In this document: positions 1 through 12,345 of the stretch, piece by piece
Numbering within the stretch: the stretch's first letter is position 1
How the letters are laid out: each line of letters starts with the position of its first letter
Source of the DNA: Euryodendron excelsum
Lineage: Eukaryota; Streptophyta; Magnoliopsida; Ericales; Pentaphylacaceae
Assembly: GCA_033060915.1 (NCBI GenBank)
Contig: CM065396.1
Location: 5,190,001 to 5,254,000, forward strand
DNA: 64,000 nt
Reading direction: 5' to 3'
Position numbers and translations under genes: made by a program
The notes under the pieces: model-generated
What the model saw: the letters and a program-made list of their open reading frames with translations, nothing else
Told to the model about the DNA's origin: nothing
Databases searched by the model: none

Positions 1-134
1 ACCAAACCATAGAGGTAGAAGAAAAACCCGAAGGAATCATGAATCAAAATTCATCTAAAATAAGTAAACAAATAAACAAATATCCACAATATATATTTGT
101 TATTTACATAAAAACCCAACAGGTGAAACACAGA

Positions 135-588
135 AAGCTAAAAGCCCTTTCAACTTATAATTTAATACTAAACTCTATAAATATATTTGTGAATCAAAAA
201 TTGGTTTGAGTTTAAAGAAGAGGAGGTAGGGGGAAAGGTTATGCATTTTTTGTGTCTTTATAGTGAAGAAACAGTATGATTGAGGGGTTGTGTTAAGCGA
301 CGAAAAAGCAATGAGAGAAAGTAAGATATCATGGTGTATGAGAGAAAGAAAATTGTATGGCAAGCTAAAAGCCCTTTCAACTTATAATTTAATACTAAAC
401 TATATAAATATGTTTGTGAATCAAAAATTGGTTTAAGTTTAAAGAAGAGGAGGTTGGGGGAAAGGTTATGCATCTTTTTGTGTCTCTATAGTGAAGGAAC
501 GATATGATTGAGGGGTTATGTTAAGCGACAAAAAAGTAGTGAGAGAAAGTAAGATATCATGGTGTGTGAGGGAGAGAAAATAGTGTGA
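135..588. repeat. Direct duplication of a 224-227 bp unit
   Basis: Two adjacent copies (135-358 and 362-588, offset 227 bp) start with the same AGCTAAAAGCCC text and stay aligned to the end with scattered substitutions. No coding sense is seen in either copy; short ORFs on the minus strand in both are by-products of the repeat. The flank 1-134 shows nothing recognisable. Confidence 0.85.
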
Positions 589-789
589 GATGAGATAGGT
601 TAGACGAAAGATGGGAGTGGTTGTGGTGTGTGGTGGCAAAGTTAGTGGGAGGCGGGGAAAGGGGGCAAGTGTTGTGGCAAAAGCAATGGTGGTGACAGCA
701 GTGATGGTGGAGGTAGTAGAGGTGGGTGAAGGAATTGGCCTAGTATTCGGGCTTCTGTCGGTACGTCCATTGGGAGGGGAGTCGGAACA

Positions 790-920
790 CAAGCTCAACA
801 AACCACTTGCCTGGGGAACTATTTAAGCTCGACTGTTAAGGCTCATCAATCGGGGTTCAAGCCCCAATCCCTCACCCGTACGCTTCGGCCTCCCAAGTAT
901 CAACAAAAAAAAAAAAAAAG
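790..920 (+). repeat. Possible SINE-like 3' part (tRNA-like T arm plus poly-A)
   Basis: A GGGGTTCAAGCCCC block near 855-868 looks like a tRNA T-arm/B box. It is followed about 40 bases later by an A-run (904-919). This is the arrangement of the 3' half of a tRNA-derived SINE. No clear A box or target duplication was found, so the 5' end is unknown. The stretch 589-790 is GC-richer and GT-rich, with no supported gene. Confidence 0.25.
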
Positions 921-2340
921 AAAGAAAAAAAAAACAAAAGAAGATGAAAGTGAAGAAAATAACAAGAAGGAAGAGAAGAGTTTCTAGTAGTTTAAAAGTA
1001 AGTTTTTCCTTCTAGATTCCTTATTTGTTAGTCCAAAGAAGAAATTAATACAAATAATATTTACAAGCCATTAATTTAGAGAAAAATAAAAGTTAATACT
1101 TGTATTTTAAACGTGATTGCAAGGGGATTCATCACCTTTTAAAATACTAGTAGGTTCAAATTATTTAGACCGTACCACAAAAGGGAAGTTTAATTCCCCT
1201 AATAAGAGTTATCTTTCACTTTTATTTTATTTTTATAAAATATCTTATTTATCTTTTTAGTCAAAAACTTGAGATCATGCAACTATTATTGCATATTTAG
1301 CATTAAGATTTGTTTATCTGTTTGGTAGTTAACGCCGTATTTTATTATATCATTTAATTTGGCTACATGGCTTATTAATCTTGCAAACTTTCTATTTACA
1401 TAACAAAATATTAATTAAGAGGCTAATTATATCTAATTTATTAATTTGTTTGGTAATTAGTTGGCCTTTCAACTTTAGCAAAAAAAGAAATCTTTTATGA
1501 AGAAAAAAAAAACTTTCTATTTCTTTTTCAACACAGAAATTGGTTCTTTTTTATTTTTAATTTTAGAAAATTGGGTTCTCTTTTGATATCTTCAGAAGAC
1601 TAATGAAAATTTTGAATTGAGAGGTTACTAAATTGAAGTTAGCATGAGAATTGCAGCTATAACCACCACCTTCATGCGAGTAATAGCTAAAATTATGATA
1701 GAAAAAAGTAGTAATTAATAAGAAGGTTAATAACCCTAACACGATTATAGTATAGAGCTGCCAAACCTAACCCAAACTCATGAACCCACCCAATAAAATC
1801 GGTTTAGAACTCACCTAAAACCGCCCAAGTAGTATAGCGGGTAGTATTGCCTTGAGCAGATCTGCTTAGAAGTGAGTTGAGCTGGATTGAATATGGGTAC
1901 CCATTACCTCTAGTTGAAAATACATGTTGAGTTAGCCAAGTGAGTTTTTGAAGACTTAAGCCCTTAAATCTACCACTTGGAAAGAAGCTGCACTATCAGC
2001 AAGCTACTATTTCAATTGTGTTACAAAATTGTAGCTATTTTATATATTAGCCTTTTCAAAATTTTAATGTTCCAACTATCACCTCCTTTAGCTTCGTGAT
2101 GCTTATAACTTTTTTTTTTTGTTAGTTATTTATTTTTTGCACTTTATTAGGTAAAATGAACAATTTCATAAGTTCAACCAAATTATTACATAAATAAAAT
2201 GAACCTCTAATATTGTTGGTTTTAAAAAATGTGTACTTATACAAATACGTAAATGTATTTTGTGTGTGCATATGCACTTTTTTTTGGTACTTGCTTGTAT
2301 ACATATGAGTCGACAAGTATGCAGTAGTAGAGGAAAAAAA
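921..2340. other. AT-rich spacer, no gene seen
   Basis: Both strands were read; only short AT-rich frames occur. Nothing resembles a known protein, RNA gene or LTR. A small GC-richer patch (1740-1990) is not recognised. Confidence 0.6.
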
Positions 2341-2343
2341 ATA

Positions 2344-2692
2344 TTTCTAAGAGGGGCAACAGTTAATAAAAATTCATAATATATGGTACTTAACTTCTAT
2401 ATATACGTATAATATACAGAAGCTTAAATATTTAATATATAATGAGATTTTTAATGCAACATAACTATTTAAGTAGGGCATTTATAAATTTTTAGATATG
2501 CAAATTGAGAAGTATTTCATGAATTGTTAGTTGAAATGACACTCTTGAAAACTTGAGGGGGGGCATTTACAAATTTCAAAGGGGACAAATTGAAAATTTT
2601 TCCAAATTTATAAGAAAAAATGAAATTCTTAAAAATTTGAGGGGGACACTTGCCCCCTCTAGGCCTACATTGACTTCGCCCCTACAGGATGG
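2344..2692. repeat. Dispersed repeat, copy 1 (related to 50567-50936)
   Basis: This stretch shares a layout and many short matches with 50567-50936: a start of AGGGGCAA, a block of GGCATTTATAAATTTT followed by GACAAATTGA, then an end with GCCCC(T/A)TCT shortly before a GC-richer edge. The two are diverged copies of one repeat family of about 350-370 bp. The family is not identified; a non-autonomous transposon or a retroelement tail are both possible. Confidence 0.5.
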
Positions 2693-3164
2693 TACATGTA
2701 CAATATTTCCATATGAGAGGTATTATTCTATTATGTTTCAAAGATTTCAATTTTATTCTATTATACACATTTACAAATGTTAGGAACTATTTTGAATCTT
2801 CAGTCACTTCACCAAGCATTGTTTGTTGTTACTTGCCCACACCATTACATAGCCATTTTCGGTGATCCAAAACAAACTATGGATGTCAAATATTGCTAAG
2901 TTGGTACTGGTTTTTATTTCTTTTTTTTTTTTTACATCTTGTTTTTGGATTACATTTTATCTTTATATGTAAAATATGATAACCAATCGAGTACTTAAAA
3001 TCAAAAGATTAAAGAAAAAAATTCTAAAAAAAAGTGTTTCAAATATGAAACCTCTCTCTCTCTCTCAACTGTATTAGAAAAATTGATATCACATATGAAA
3101 GTTTTCCTAAAAAATACACACACATAAACAATATGAAATATGTAATTTGTATATACATACAATA

Positions 3165-4660
3165 TTGTTAAGTGAAAAATATAGATTTGGGTTGTATTTA
3201 TTATATATGTTTTCAAAAGTGTACCTAATATAATCATAGTACAAAGTTTTGCAAAAAAACAACTAATTACTCAAGATTTGGGATGTATTTATTATATATG
3301 TTTCGATAAGTTTACCCAATATAATTGTAGTACAAAGTTTTGCTTAAAACAGTTAATGACTTATTAGTGAAAAGAAGACAGATTTTGGGTGTATTTATCA
3401 TATATGTTTGGAGAAGTTTACCTAATATAATCATAGGACAAAAGTTTCCAAAAGCAATTAATGACTCGTTAGTGAAAAACAGTGATTTGGAATGTATTTA
3501 TTATATATGTTTTAATAAATTTACCTAATAGAATCATGAAAGTTAGTTTTAAAAAATTCACACATTGTAATCACAGTGCAAAGTTTTGCAAAAAGCAATT
3601 AATGGCTCCTTAGTGAAAAAATATCTCATCAGTGAAAAATATAAACTTTGGGTGCATTTGTTATATATGTTTTGGTAAGTTTATCTATTATAATCGTAGG
3701 ACAAAGATTTTCTTAAGGCAATTAATTACTCGTTAGTGAAAAAAATAGATTTTGAGCGTATTTGTTATATATGTTTTGATAAGTTTACCCAATATAATAG
3801 TAGGACAAAGATTTGCAAAAAGCAATTAATGACTTACTAGCGAGAAATATTGATTTGGAGTGTATTATTATATATATGTTTTAGTAAATTTACCTAATAG
3901 AATCATATGCAAAAGTTTTAATAAATATACCTAATAGTTTTGCAAAAAGCAATTAATGACTCATTAGTGAAAAATTATCTCATCAGTGAAAAATATAGAT
4001 TTCAAGTGTAATTGTTATTTTGATAAGTTTACCTAATATAATCCCAGGACAAAGATTAATTTAAAGCAATTAATGACTCATTAGTGAGAAAGATAGATTT
4101 CGAGTGTATTTGTTATATAATATAATTGTAGGACAAAGATTTGCAAAAAGAAATTAATGACTCAGTAGTGAAAAATACAGATTTGCGGTGTATTAATTTA
4201 TTATATATGTTTTGGTAAGTTTGCCTAATATAAGCATAGGACAAAGCTGTGCAAAAAGAAATTAATAACTCAGTAGTGAAAAATACAGATTTGCGGTGTA
4301 TTAATTTATTATATATGTTTTGGTAAGTTTGCCTAATATAAGCATAGGACAAAGATGTGCAAAAAGCAATTAATGACTCACGAGTGAAAATGCAAACTTG
4401 GGGTGTATTTATTATAAATAATGCTATATATAATTTCATTTCACAATTTCCTTTCTTACTTTTAAACACAAGACTATAGAACCTACTTTTATAAATTCAC
4501 ATAAGGCTCATTCACTTATTTTAGGAATGAGAAAAGAGATTAAAAAATAATATTATATATAATATTTTTCATTTATTATATGTGCTCTCATTAAGTTACC
4601 TAATCGAATCATAGTACAAAGTTTTGCAAAAAACAATTAATGTCTCAAAGCCAATTTGGT
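3165..4660. repeat. Tandem minisatellite-like array, about 12 degenerate units of roughly 90-140 bp
   Basis: A recurring unit contains, in order, TTAGTGAAAAA, GATTTGGGTGTATTTATTATATATGTTTT, AAGTTTACCTAATATAATCATAGGA split over short matches, CAAAGTTTTGC and AAAAGCAATTAATGACTC. The CAAAG(T/A)TTTGC landmark appears near 3243, 3334, 3438, 3580, 3702, 3804, 3910, 4050, 4134, 4243, 4353 and 4617. Two neighbouring units around 4145-4360 are almost identical with a 109-bp offset, so the array has had recent unit duplication. The open frame across 4113-4469 (minus) results from this repetition and is not a gene. Confidence 0.85.
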
Positions 4661-4930
4661 AGCATTCAATCAGAAGCATAGTTCGTAAGGAGTTCTTATT
4701 TAGAACAAGAAGTTGTAAGTTCATCACTCATCCTCCCCGTATTTTGAATCTTTAGGCATGCATTTTATATTATTTTTAAAATTGTCACAAATGGTGGGAG
4801 AAAACTTTTAAAAATGAAAATGGGTTTGGGTCAAATGGTTTAAGTTTGAAAAACGGATCAAGTCCATCCAAAATGGGCTGTATCGATTCGATACAATATA
4901 CTGTCAAAAAGAATGCAAGAAATAAATAAA

Positions 4931-5349
4931 TATTATGTCATGTATGACATTGGACATGATGTCATACATGACCTTGAGCTTACTATACTTTGGCCACCGT
5001 CTCATTTATCGAATTAGTTCATCGTCCTCCTGCATTCCGATTGACTTCGATTCATTATAAATATAGGCGTCTAGAGATAGTTCTAGGTATAATTAAAAAA
5101 TAGAGAAAAAATAAAAAATAAAAATAGAGAGAAAATAGAAGGAAGGGAGATATAGGTAAATTCTCAAATACCTTGTTATATTTTATTTAGTTCTATACAA
5201 TTAATAAATTTTTGGGTAGTCTAGAAGATCAATCCCTAATTATTCTAGAATAACTAATATAATAAATATTTGACAGTTCTTGAAGAATTATTCTCTATAC
5301 TTTGTCTTGAGTTATTTTATCTGCTTTATATTCTTTTAGTTTTATAACA
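4931..5349 (+). repeat. 5' LTR of the copia element
   Basis: The LTR aligns with 10724-11113 from TATTATGTCATG to TTTTATAACA. The left end reads TA rather than TG in both LTRs; the right end is CA. A TATA box (TATAAATA, 5056-5063) marks the likely promoter. The ATAAA target duplication fixes the outer boundary. Confidence 0.88.
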
Positions 5350-5368
5350 CATTATCAGTACGAAACTC
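5350..5368 (+). other. Candidate primer-binding region of the copia element
   Basis: Immediately after the 5' LTR comes ATTATCAGTACGAAAC, the text expected at the primer site in many plant copia elements of this lineage. The position is the main support; the priming tRNA was not worked out. Confidence 0.4.
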
Positions 5369-5586
5369 TCATAATATACACATAAGTATATGTCTCATAA
5401 CTTTTAATGCTTAATGACTTCTACAAAGTGTAAAATTTTTAAAAAATAATGATATTCATTTTGATACATGTTTTTGTGTTTTAATTATTGTTCCTTTTAC
5501 TATTTTATATGGCTTGAATATATGTGCAGTCTTAATAATTTTGTCCTGATTTAACTTTATTATTTTGTAAGTATAACATTCTGAAA

Positions 5587-6636
5587 ATGTCAAATCTTAC
5601 AAAATTAAAATTCATTGCTCTTGATATTTCTAGCGATAATTACTTATCGTGGAGTCTTGATACTGAGATCCATCTACCTACAAAGGGACTTGAGCAAACA
5701 ATAGCAGAGGAAAATGACACATCCTAGCAGGATTGCGCTAAAGTAATAATTTTCCTTCTCATCATCTTCATGAAGAATTAAAATATGAGTATCTCACGGT
5801 AAAAGATCTATTGATATTATAAAAAAATTTAAAGGAGAGGTACAAGCATTAAAAGACCGTAATCCTCCTACAAACTAGATCTGACTGGATCCACTTGAGG
5901 TTGTAAGATTTTAAAACTGTCAGTGAGAACAACTCTACGTTATTTAAAATCAGCTCACGATTAAAGTTATATGGAGAAATTATTACTGATGAAAACATGT
6001 TGAAAAAATATTCTCCACATTCCATGCCTCAAATATGCTCCAACAGTAGTAATATCGAGAGCGCAGATTTAAAAAATATTATGAATTGACATCATGTCTT
6101 CTTGTGGCTGAGCAAAATAATGAGTTGCTAATGAAAAATATCAGTCTCGACCTACTGGTTCTATTCCATTTCCTGAAGTGAATGCAATCTCATTTGATGG
6201 TCGGGAACGCAGACGTGACCACAGAGGTGGTCGTGGCCATAGCTGGAATAGTTTTCGAACTAATGGGAATTATCGTGGAAGTAACACTTATCATATTAGC
6301 TTTAAGAATACCACACCACACCACCAATAGTGGAATAAGTTTGAAATAAAATAAAATAAAATAAAAGGTTTACAGAATAAATCTCCTAAGAATTATGAAG
6401 ATACTTATTACAGGTGTGGAATGAAAGGAAATTGGTCATGTAACTATTGTACGCCCAAGCATTTAAGAGACCTTTATCAACCTCACTTAAAGATAAAGAA
6501 AAAAAAAGTAAAAATACATTTTATAGATTTTGATGGCCCAGTTGATATTACTCATCTAGATGTCTCAGATTTCTTTGAAGATGTTAACGAAAGAACAGAC
6601 CATTTAATTAGTGATGGAGTTGTCCATACTAACTAA
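5587..6636 (+). pseudogene. copia gag, broken
   Basis: The frame opens with MSNLTKLKFIALDIS and a following YLSW segment typical of Ale-type Gag. It is soon interrupted (a TAG near 5725), and further stops and frame changes follow. Near 6406-6465 there is the relic of the nucleocapsid zinc knuckle (CGMKGNW..C), in which at least one cysteine and the histidine have been lost. An AAATA microsatellite (about 6345-6366) lies just upstream of it. Gag would package element RNA; this copy cannot make a full protein. Confidence 0.8.
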
Positions 6637-6639
6637 TAT

Positions 6640-9600
6640 TATTTTCTCGTTTATTTAGTTTATTATCATCTTTTATAATGTTTCCTTCATATGTTTTTCG
6701 TTTCAAATAAAAAATCTTATTTTAAATAAGCAATTTTAATATTTTGTATATAGATGCATGGATCATACCAACGCATTGATTATTTTTAAAATGAATAAGG
6801 AATGCATATGTTTGATAGACAGTGAAATAATGCACACAATTCTTCAAGAGAAAAAATATTTCTCACACTTAACATTACTTGAAGCTAATGTCAATACAAT
6901 CTCTGGCACAACAAGATTGATTGAAGGCTTCCAAAGGGCCAATATAATATTGCCAAAAATGAACAAAATTATGCATTGATGATGCATTGTACTCTACTAA
7001 ATTTGTAAGGAATCTGATTAGTTTTATAGATATACATCGTAATGAATATCATATTGAGACGACGAATGAAGATAATGTAGAACAACTCTACATTATTTCT
7101 TATATTTTAGGAAAAAAGTATATATCAGAATAACTTGTTGCGTTGTTTTCTGGCTTATATTATACTACTATAAAAGTTGAGGAATCACCTGTAGTGATGC
7201 ACCAGAATTGCTTTGACCCAAAAAAATTTATACTATGCCATGATCGTTTGGGTCATCCAAGATCAACAACAATGCGTTAAATTATTAAAAACTCACATGG
7301 ACATTCGTTAAAGAACCAGAAAATTCTTTTGTCAAATGATTATACATGTGTTGTCTATTCACAAAAAAAATTAATTGTCAAACAATCTCCTTTAAAGGTA
7401 GTTTTTGAGTCTCCATCATTCTTACAAAAATTTTGAGGGGATATTTGTGGGCCTATACATCCTCCATGTGGACCATTTCGTTATTTCATGATTTTAATAG
7501 ATACATCCACACGGTGGTCACATGTTTGTTTACTTTCTACCCGTAATATTGCTTTTGCTAGCCTTCTTACCCAAATTATTTGATTACGGGCATAATTTTC
7601 AGATTATCCGATTAAGTCAATACAACTAGATAATGCTAGAGAATTTACATCTCAAGCCTTTGATGATTATTGCATGTCAGTAAGGATTGATGTTGAACAC
7701 CCAATTGCTTACACATATACACAAAATGATCTTGCCAAATCTTTTATAAAACAACTTCAGTTTATTGCTCGACCTTTACTTATGAAAACAAATTACCTGT
7801 TTCTGCTTGAGTACATGTCATATTGCATGTTACATCATTAGTTAGAGTTCGACCAACTGCTTATCATCAGGACTCTCAATTACAACTTGTTATTGGTTAA
7901 CAATAAAATATTTCTCACTTATGAGTTTTTGGTTGTGCTGTATAAGTTCCAATTTCACCCCCACAATGTACTAAATTGGGTCCCCAATGTTGACTTAAAA
8001 TTTATGTTGGGTTTGATTCTTCATCTATTATTAGATATTTAGAACCTTAATAGGTAATGTGTTCAAAGCATGTTTTGCAGATTGTCATTTTGATAAGTTA
8101 GTCTTCCAATCATTAGGAAGAAAAAAGACGTTATTAGAAAAGTAACGAAAAATTAATTAGAATGGTTCAATGATGTCTTATACTGATCCTCGAATGAGCC
8201 AATGTAAATCAGAAATTCACAGAATCATTCGTTTACATATAATTGCAAATCAATTGCCTGATGCGTTCATTGACACAAAGAATGTGACAAAATCATAAAT
8301 ACTAGCTGCTAATACTCCAGTATGTATTGATGTCCCTATAGGACAATCTATTAGTACATCAACAAATAAATCTGAAGCACGTTTGAAGCATGGGAGACCT
8401 ATTGGTGCAAAAGACATTGTTCCCAAAAAAAAAAAAAAAGACACAAGAAAAAATGCATAAACAAGTTGGTACTCCTGAAGAAAACATAATATCTAAACTT
8501 CCTGAAGAAGGGTCCCCAGAAGAGAAACCTCTTGAAGAGATATTTCCTGTAAATGAAATAGTACCTGAAAATAATGAGATCTCAATAAGTTATATGCATA
8601 CAGGAGAAAACTGGAATATATCTTCATTCAAAGTGGCTCTTGATATTACCAGAAGTAATGAAGAGGCTGAACCACAGACAGTCGATGAATGTCGACGTAG
8701 AATTGATTGGCAAAAATAGAAAGAAGCTATTGAGGCATAATTACACTCATTAGTACAATGTAAAGTATTTGGACCTATAGTCCACACACCTGAAGATGTA
8801 AAACTTGTTAGATATAAATGGGTATTCGTGAGAAAGCAAAATGAGAAAAATAAAATAATACGATATAAAGCCCAACTCGTAGCACAAGGTTTCTCGCAGA
8901 GACCTGGTATTGACTATGATGAGACTTACTCTCTTGTAATAGATGCAATTATAATAAGATTCTTAATTAGTTTAACAGTCTTAGAAGGACTAAATATGCG
9001 TCTAATGGATATAGTGACCACCTACTTATATGAAAAATTGGATAATGATATATATATATATATATATATAAGAATCCCTAAAGGATTTAAGATGCCCAAA
9101 GCAAATATTTCAAAAGCACAAAATTTGTGTTCAATCAAGCTTCAAAGATCTTTATACGAGTTAAAATAATTCGGTTGCATGTGGTACAATCGTCTAAGCA
9201 AATATCTTCTGAAAGAATGATATGTAAATAATACAATTTGCCTATGTGTTTTTATTAAGAAATCAGAATATGGATTTGTTGTCATTACAGTCTACGTTGA
9301 TGATTTAAATCTTATCGGAACTCCTGAAGAGATTACTAAATCTGTTAATTATTTAAAAGAGGAATTTGAAATGAAAGATCTTGGAAGAACAAAGTATTGT
9401 CTTAGACTACAAATTGAGCACTTATCAAATGGAATTCTTATCTATCAATCGACATATGCTAAAAAGGTTTTGAAACAATTTTACATGGACAAAGCTTATT
9501 CATTAAGTTCTCCAATAGTTGTCCGTTCACTAGATGTACAGAAAGATCCTTTCCGTCCTCTGTTGATGATTTAAATCTTATCGGAACTCTTGAAAAAATT

Positions 9601-10558
9601 ACTAAAACTGTTAATTATTTAAAAGCAGAGTTTGAAATGGAAGATCTTGGAAGAACAAAGTATTGCCTTAGATTACAAATTGAGCATTTATCAAATGGAA
9701 TTCTTATCTATCAATCGACATATGCTTAAAAGGTTTTGAAACAATTTTACATGGACAAAATTCATACATTAAGTTCTCCAATAGTTGTCTGTTCATTAGA
9801 TGTACAGAAAGATCATTTCTGTCCTTAAGAAGATAATGAGAAACTTCTCGGTTCTAAAGTACCATATTTTAGTGCAATCGGTGCTCTTATGTATATTACA
9901 AATTGTATAAGACTTGATATAACATTTTCTATCAATTTATTGGCAAGATATAGTTTGCACCAATGCAAAAACATTGGAAATGAATTAAGCATATATTGCG
10001 TTATCTACGAGAGACAACTGATATGAGCTTATTCTGTTTAAATAAGTCACAACCTGAATTAATTGGTTATGCAAACGTTGACTATCTTTTTGATCCATAT
10101 AAAGCTTGGTCTCAAACTCGGTATGCATTTACTTATGGTAACACTGCTATATCTTGGCGATCTGTGAAGTAAACATTGACTGCAACTTCATTAAATTATT
10201 CTGAGATAATTGCATTTCATGAAACAAGTCAAGAGTGCATCTGGCTAAGATCTATGATTCAACATATACAAGAAAGCTGCAAATTATCTAAAGTTAAATA
10301 TACTTTGACAATATTATATAAGGATAATGCAGCTTGTATTGCATAGATTAAGGGAGGCTACATCAAAGGTGACAGAACAAAACATATTTTTCCCAAATTC
10401 TTTCATGCACATGAACTCTAGAAGAATGGTGATATTAATGTCCATCAAATATGTTCGAGTGATAATCTGGTAGACTTATTTACTAAAGCACTACCAACTG
10501 CAACATTTGAGAAACTCGTTTATAGTATTGGTATGTGTCGTTTCAAAAATCTTTTTTG
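6640..10558 (+). pseudogene. copia pol (protease-integrase-RT-RNase H), broken
   Basis: Order along the strand: a protease relic near 6758-6979, with the active-site triplet changed to DSE; an integrase core at about 7230-8050; reverse transcriptase at about 8700-9830, including the YVDD box at 9292-9303; RNase H at about 9880-10558, ending in the usual DLFTKALPT and CRFKNLF text. Stops and shifts occur throughout. A TA microsatellite (about 9047-9069) has expanded inside the RT coding region, and part of RT is duplicated in tandem. No intact domain remains. Confidence 0.85.
9296..9827 (+). repeat. 266-bp tandem duplication inside the copia RT
   Basis: The text GTTGATGATTTAAATCTTAT starts at 9296 and again at 9562. 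The following 260 bases, through AAAGATC(C/A)TTTC(C/T)GTCCT, repeat with a moderate number of substitutions. The second copy therefore repeats the end of the YVDD box and the downstream RT segment. The differences between copies show that the duplication is not recent. Confidence 0.9.
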
Positions 10559-10713
10559 AAGTAAACAAATTTTTATTAAATAGAAAGAGTTAAACACTGT
10601 GCTCTTTTTTCTTCGTCAAGATTTTTTCCCACTGGGTTTTTCCTAGCAAGGCTTTAAGGAGACAATTTTAACATACCCAACAAAATGTATACTTGTGCTA
10701 CTCTGCGGTCATT

Positions 10714-10723
10714 CAAAGGGAAA
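10714..10723 (+). other. Candidate polypurine tract of the copia element
   Basis: CAAAGGGAAA directly precedes the 3' LTR start. It is short but in the right place. Confidence 0.5.
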
Positions 10724-11113
10724 TATTATGTCATGTATGACATTGGCCATGATGTCATGCATTCCGTTTCATTCATTGAATTAGTTCATCATCCCCGCGT
10801 CCCAACCGACTCCAATTCTCTATAAATATAGGTGTTCAGAGATAGTTTTAGGTACAACTAAAAAATAGAGGAAAATAAAAAAAAAGAAGCGGAGAGAAAA
10901 TAGAAGAAAAGAAGGTATAGCTAAATTCTCAAACACCTTGTTGTATTTTATTTAGTTCTATATAATCAATAAATTTTTGGTGGTCCAAAAGATCAATCAT
11001 TAATTGTTTCAGAAGAACTAATATGATAAATATTTAACAGTTCCTAAAATTCTACTCTCTATATTGTATTTTGAGCTATTTTACTTATTTTACAATCTTT
11101 TAATTTTATAACA
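10724..11113 (+). repeat. 3' LTR of the copia element
   Basis: This pairs with 4931-5349 and ends in ATAACA before the target duplication ATAAA. It lacks part of the segment seen at about 4965-5015 in the 5' LTR. A TATA box (CTATAAATATA) lies near 10820. Confidence 0.88.
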
Positions 11114-11118
11114 ATAAA

Positions 11119-12045
11119 AAAGATGTTCACCTACAAATGGGTTGGGTCGAAACTAACTCTGGTTTAGGTTGCCTACGTAAGCCTATATCACTTATCAAAT
11201 TTGGCAATGTCTGTATCAAATATTATTAAATTCTAAACTGTTTTAACATGTGATAAATAAGTTATCCAAGTACATATTTAAAATACCAATAGGGCATATT
11301 AGTTGCTTAGAATATCTCAAAAAAAAGTTTTAATAGGGATTTATCTCAAAATATAATAAAAATAAATTATTTTAATAAAAATTATAAAAAATTACTATTG
11401 GCTGATATATTTAGCATTGGCTAATAATGCCCGATATAGCCGGTGTCAATTAGTGTTGTCCGTTACAAAATTTACTATTCTCAATACCATTTTTGATTTC
11501 TATAGTATAGTATTAATAAATATGATTTAAAAGAAAGAGAAAATAAAATTTAAAAGAACGAAGAGAAAGAGGGAGTTAATTTGAATTTCCTTTTCAATAA
11601 TTACACTATCATTTTCTTTTCTCTATCTTTTAAATTTCAAAAAACGTAATTTTATTTTTCTTCTATTATTTTACAAACCAAAAAAGAAGAAAATATATAT
11701 ATTTATGACCATGATTTTTCCCTTTCCTTTTCAGCGTGTTGGAATTTAAGGAAGGAAAAGAGCGAGTAAAAAAAAAAAGTGCGAAAGAAATTATAGAAAA
11801 AAGATTTAAAATTTTTTACATTTTTTTCTACTCTCTGATGCCAAAAAAACGAACAAAAAAAAAAAAATGACAAATAATTATTTATACTTTCTTCCTCATT
11901 CCGTTCATGAGTTCCAAACACTCCCTTCAGGCTACTATGTGGTTTCCTTTACTGTTTCTGAAAAGAACCCACACTCCAATAATTCATCAATTGTTGACTC
12001 ATCTAAGATTCTAAACCCTTCCCCCACCACCCCGACTCTCTCTCC
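11119..12045. other. AT-rich upstream spacer of the CBSX6-like gene
   Basis: No gene was seen. From about 11870 the composition turns C/T-rich, as expected for a plant promoter and leader region. The open frame 11867-12274 is judged to be chance because it runs through the TA repeat and has no family resemblance. Confidence 0.5.
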
Positions 12046-12070
12046 ATATATATATATATATATATATCTA
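12046..12070 (+). promoter_or_regulatory. TA microsatellite, possible TATA region of the CBSX6-like gene
   Basis: An uninterrupted run of TA dinucleotides is preceded by CTCTCTCC and followed by CTATACAGCCC and pyrimidine-rich DNA. It sits about 390 bases before the start codon. It is a simple repeat in any case; use as the TATA box is an inference from position. Confidence 0.35.
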
Positions 12071-12190
12071 TACAGCCCACGGTTCTCTCTACAGCCAGAG
12101 TCTTCCGGCTTTCCCACACAACATAAACGGACTTGGGAGAGACTCAGATCCCCCTACCTACCGGAACCGACACAATTTGCACAACCTTTC

Positions 12191-12345
12191 ATGGGCCTTC
12201 AGCTTGGTACTCTACCATGGCCAATTGCCGTTCTAACTCTCACTTCACAAGACCCATTTCTGATGTTTTTCTGAAGATCCTTCTTCACAGACTACCCATT
12301 ACTCGTTTTCACCTCCTTCTCATCTTCCTTCATTCCCTCTTATAA
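12191..12345 (+). promoter_or_regulatory. Two possible upstream ORFs in the CBSX6-like leader
   Basis: If transcription starts near the TA repeat, two ATGs lie in the leader: one at 12191 (27 codons, stop ending 12274) and one at 12217 in a different frame (42 codons, stop ending 12345). Both end before the main ATG at 12457 and they overlap each other. They would lower main-ORF translation if the leader is as long as supposed. The leader could also be shorter, or spliced. Confidence 0.3.

Larger units (their letters stand above)
4931..11113 (+). mobile_element. Degenerate Ty1/copia LTR retrotransposon, Ale/Retrofit type
   Basis: The element is complete in outline: 5' LTR 4931-5349, gag, protease, integrase, reverse transcriptase, RNase H in the copia order, a purine-rich tract, then 3' LTR 10724-11113. 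It is flanked by the perfect 5-bp target duplication ATAAA (4926-4930 and 11114-11118). Gag begins with the MSNLTKL start common in Ale-lineage elements. The coding region has many stops and frame breaks, so the copy cannot move by itself. The two LTRs differ by many substitutions and a roughly 25-30 bp deletion in the 3' LTR, which points to an old insertion. Confidence 0.92.

Noticed and set aside
840..880. True tRNA gene
   Set aside because: Only a T-arm-like block is seen; no complete cloverleaf could be drawn.
3165..4660. CRISPR-like array
   Set aside because: The units are long, degenerate and contiguous, without unique spacers, and the DNA is a plant nuclear sequence.
11867..12274. 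135-codon open frame upstream of the CBSX6-like gene
   Set aside because: It crosses the TA microsatellite, matches no family I know and lies in a promoter-like C/T-rich region.
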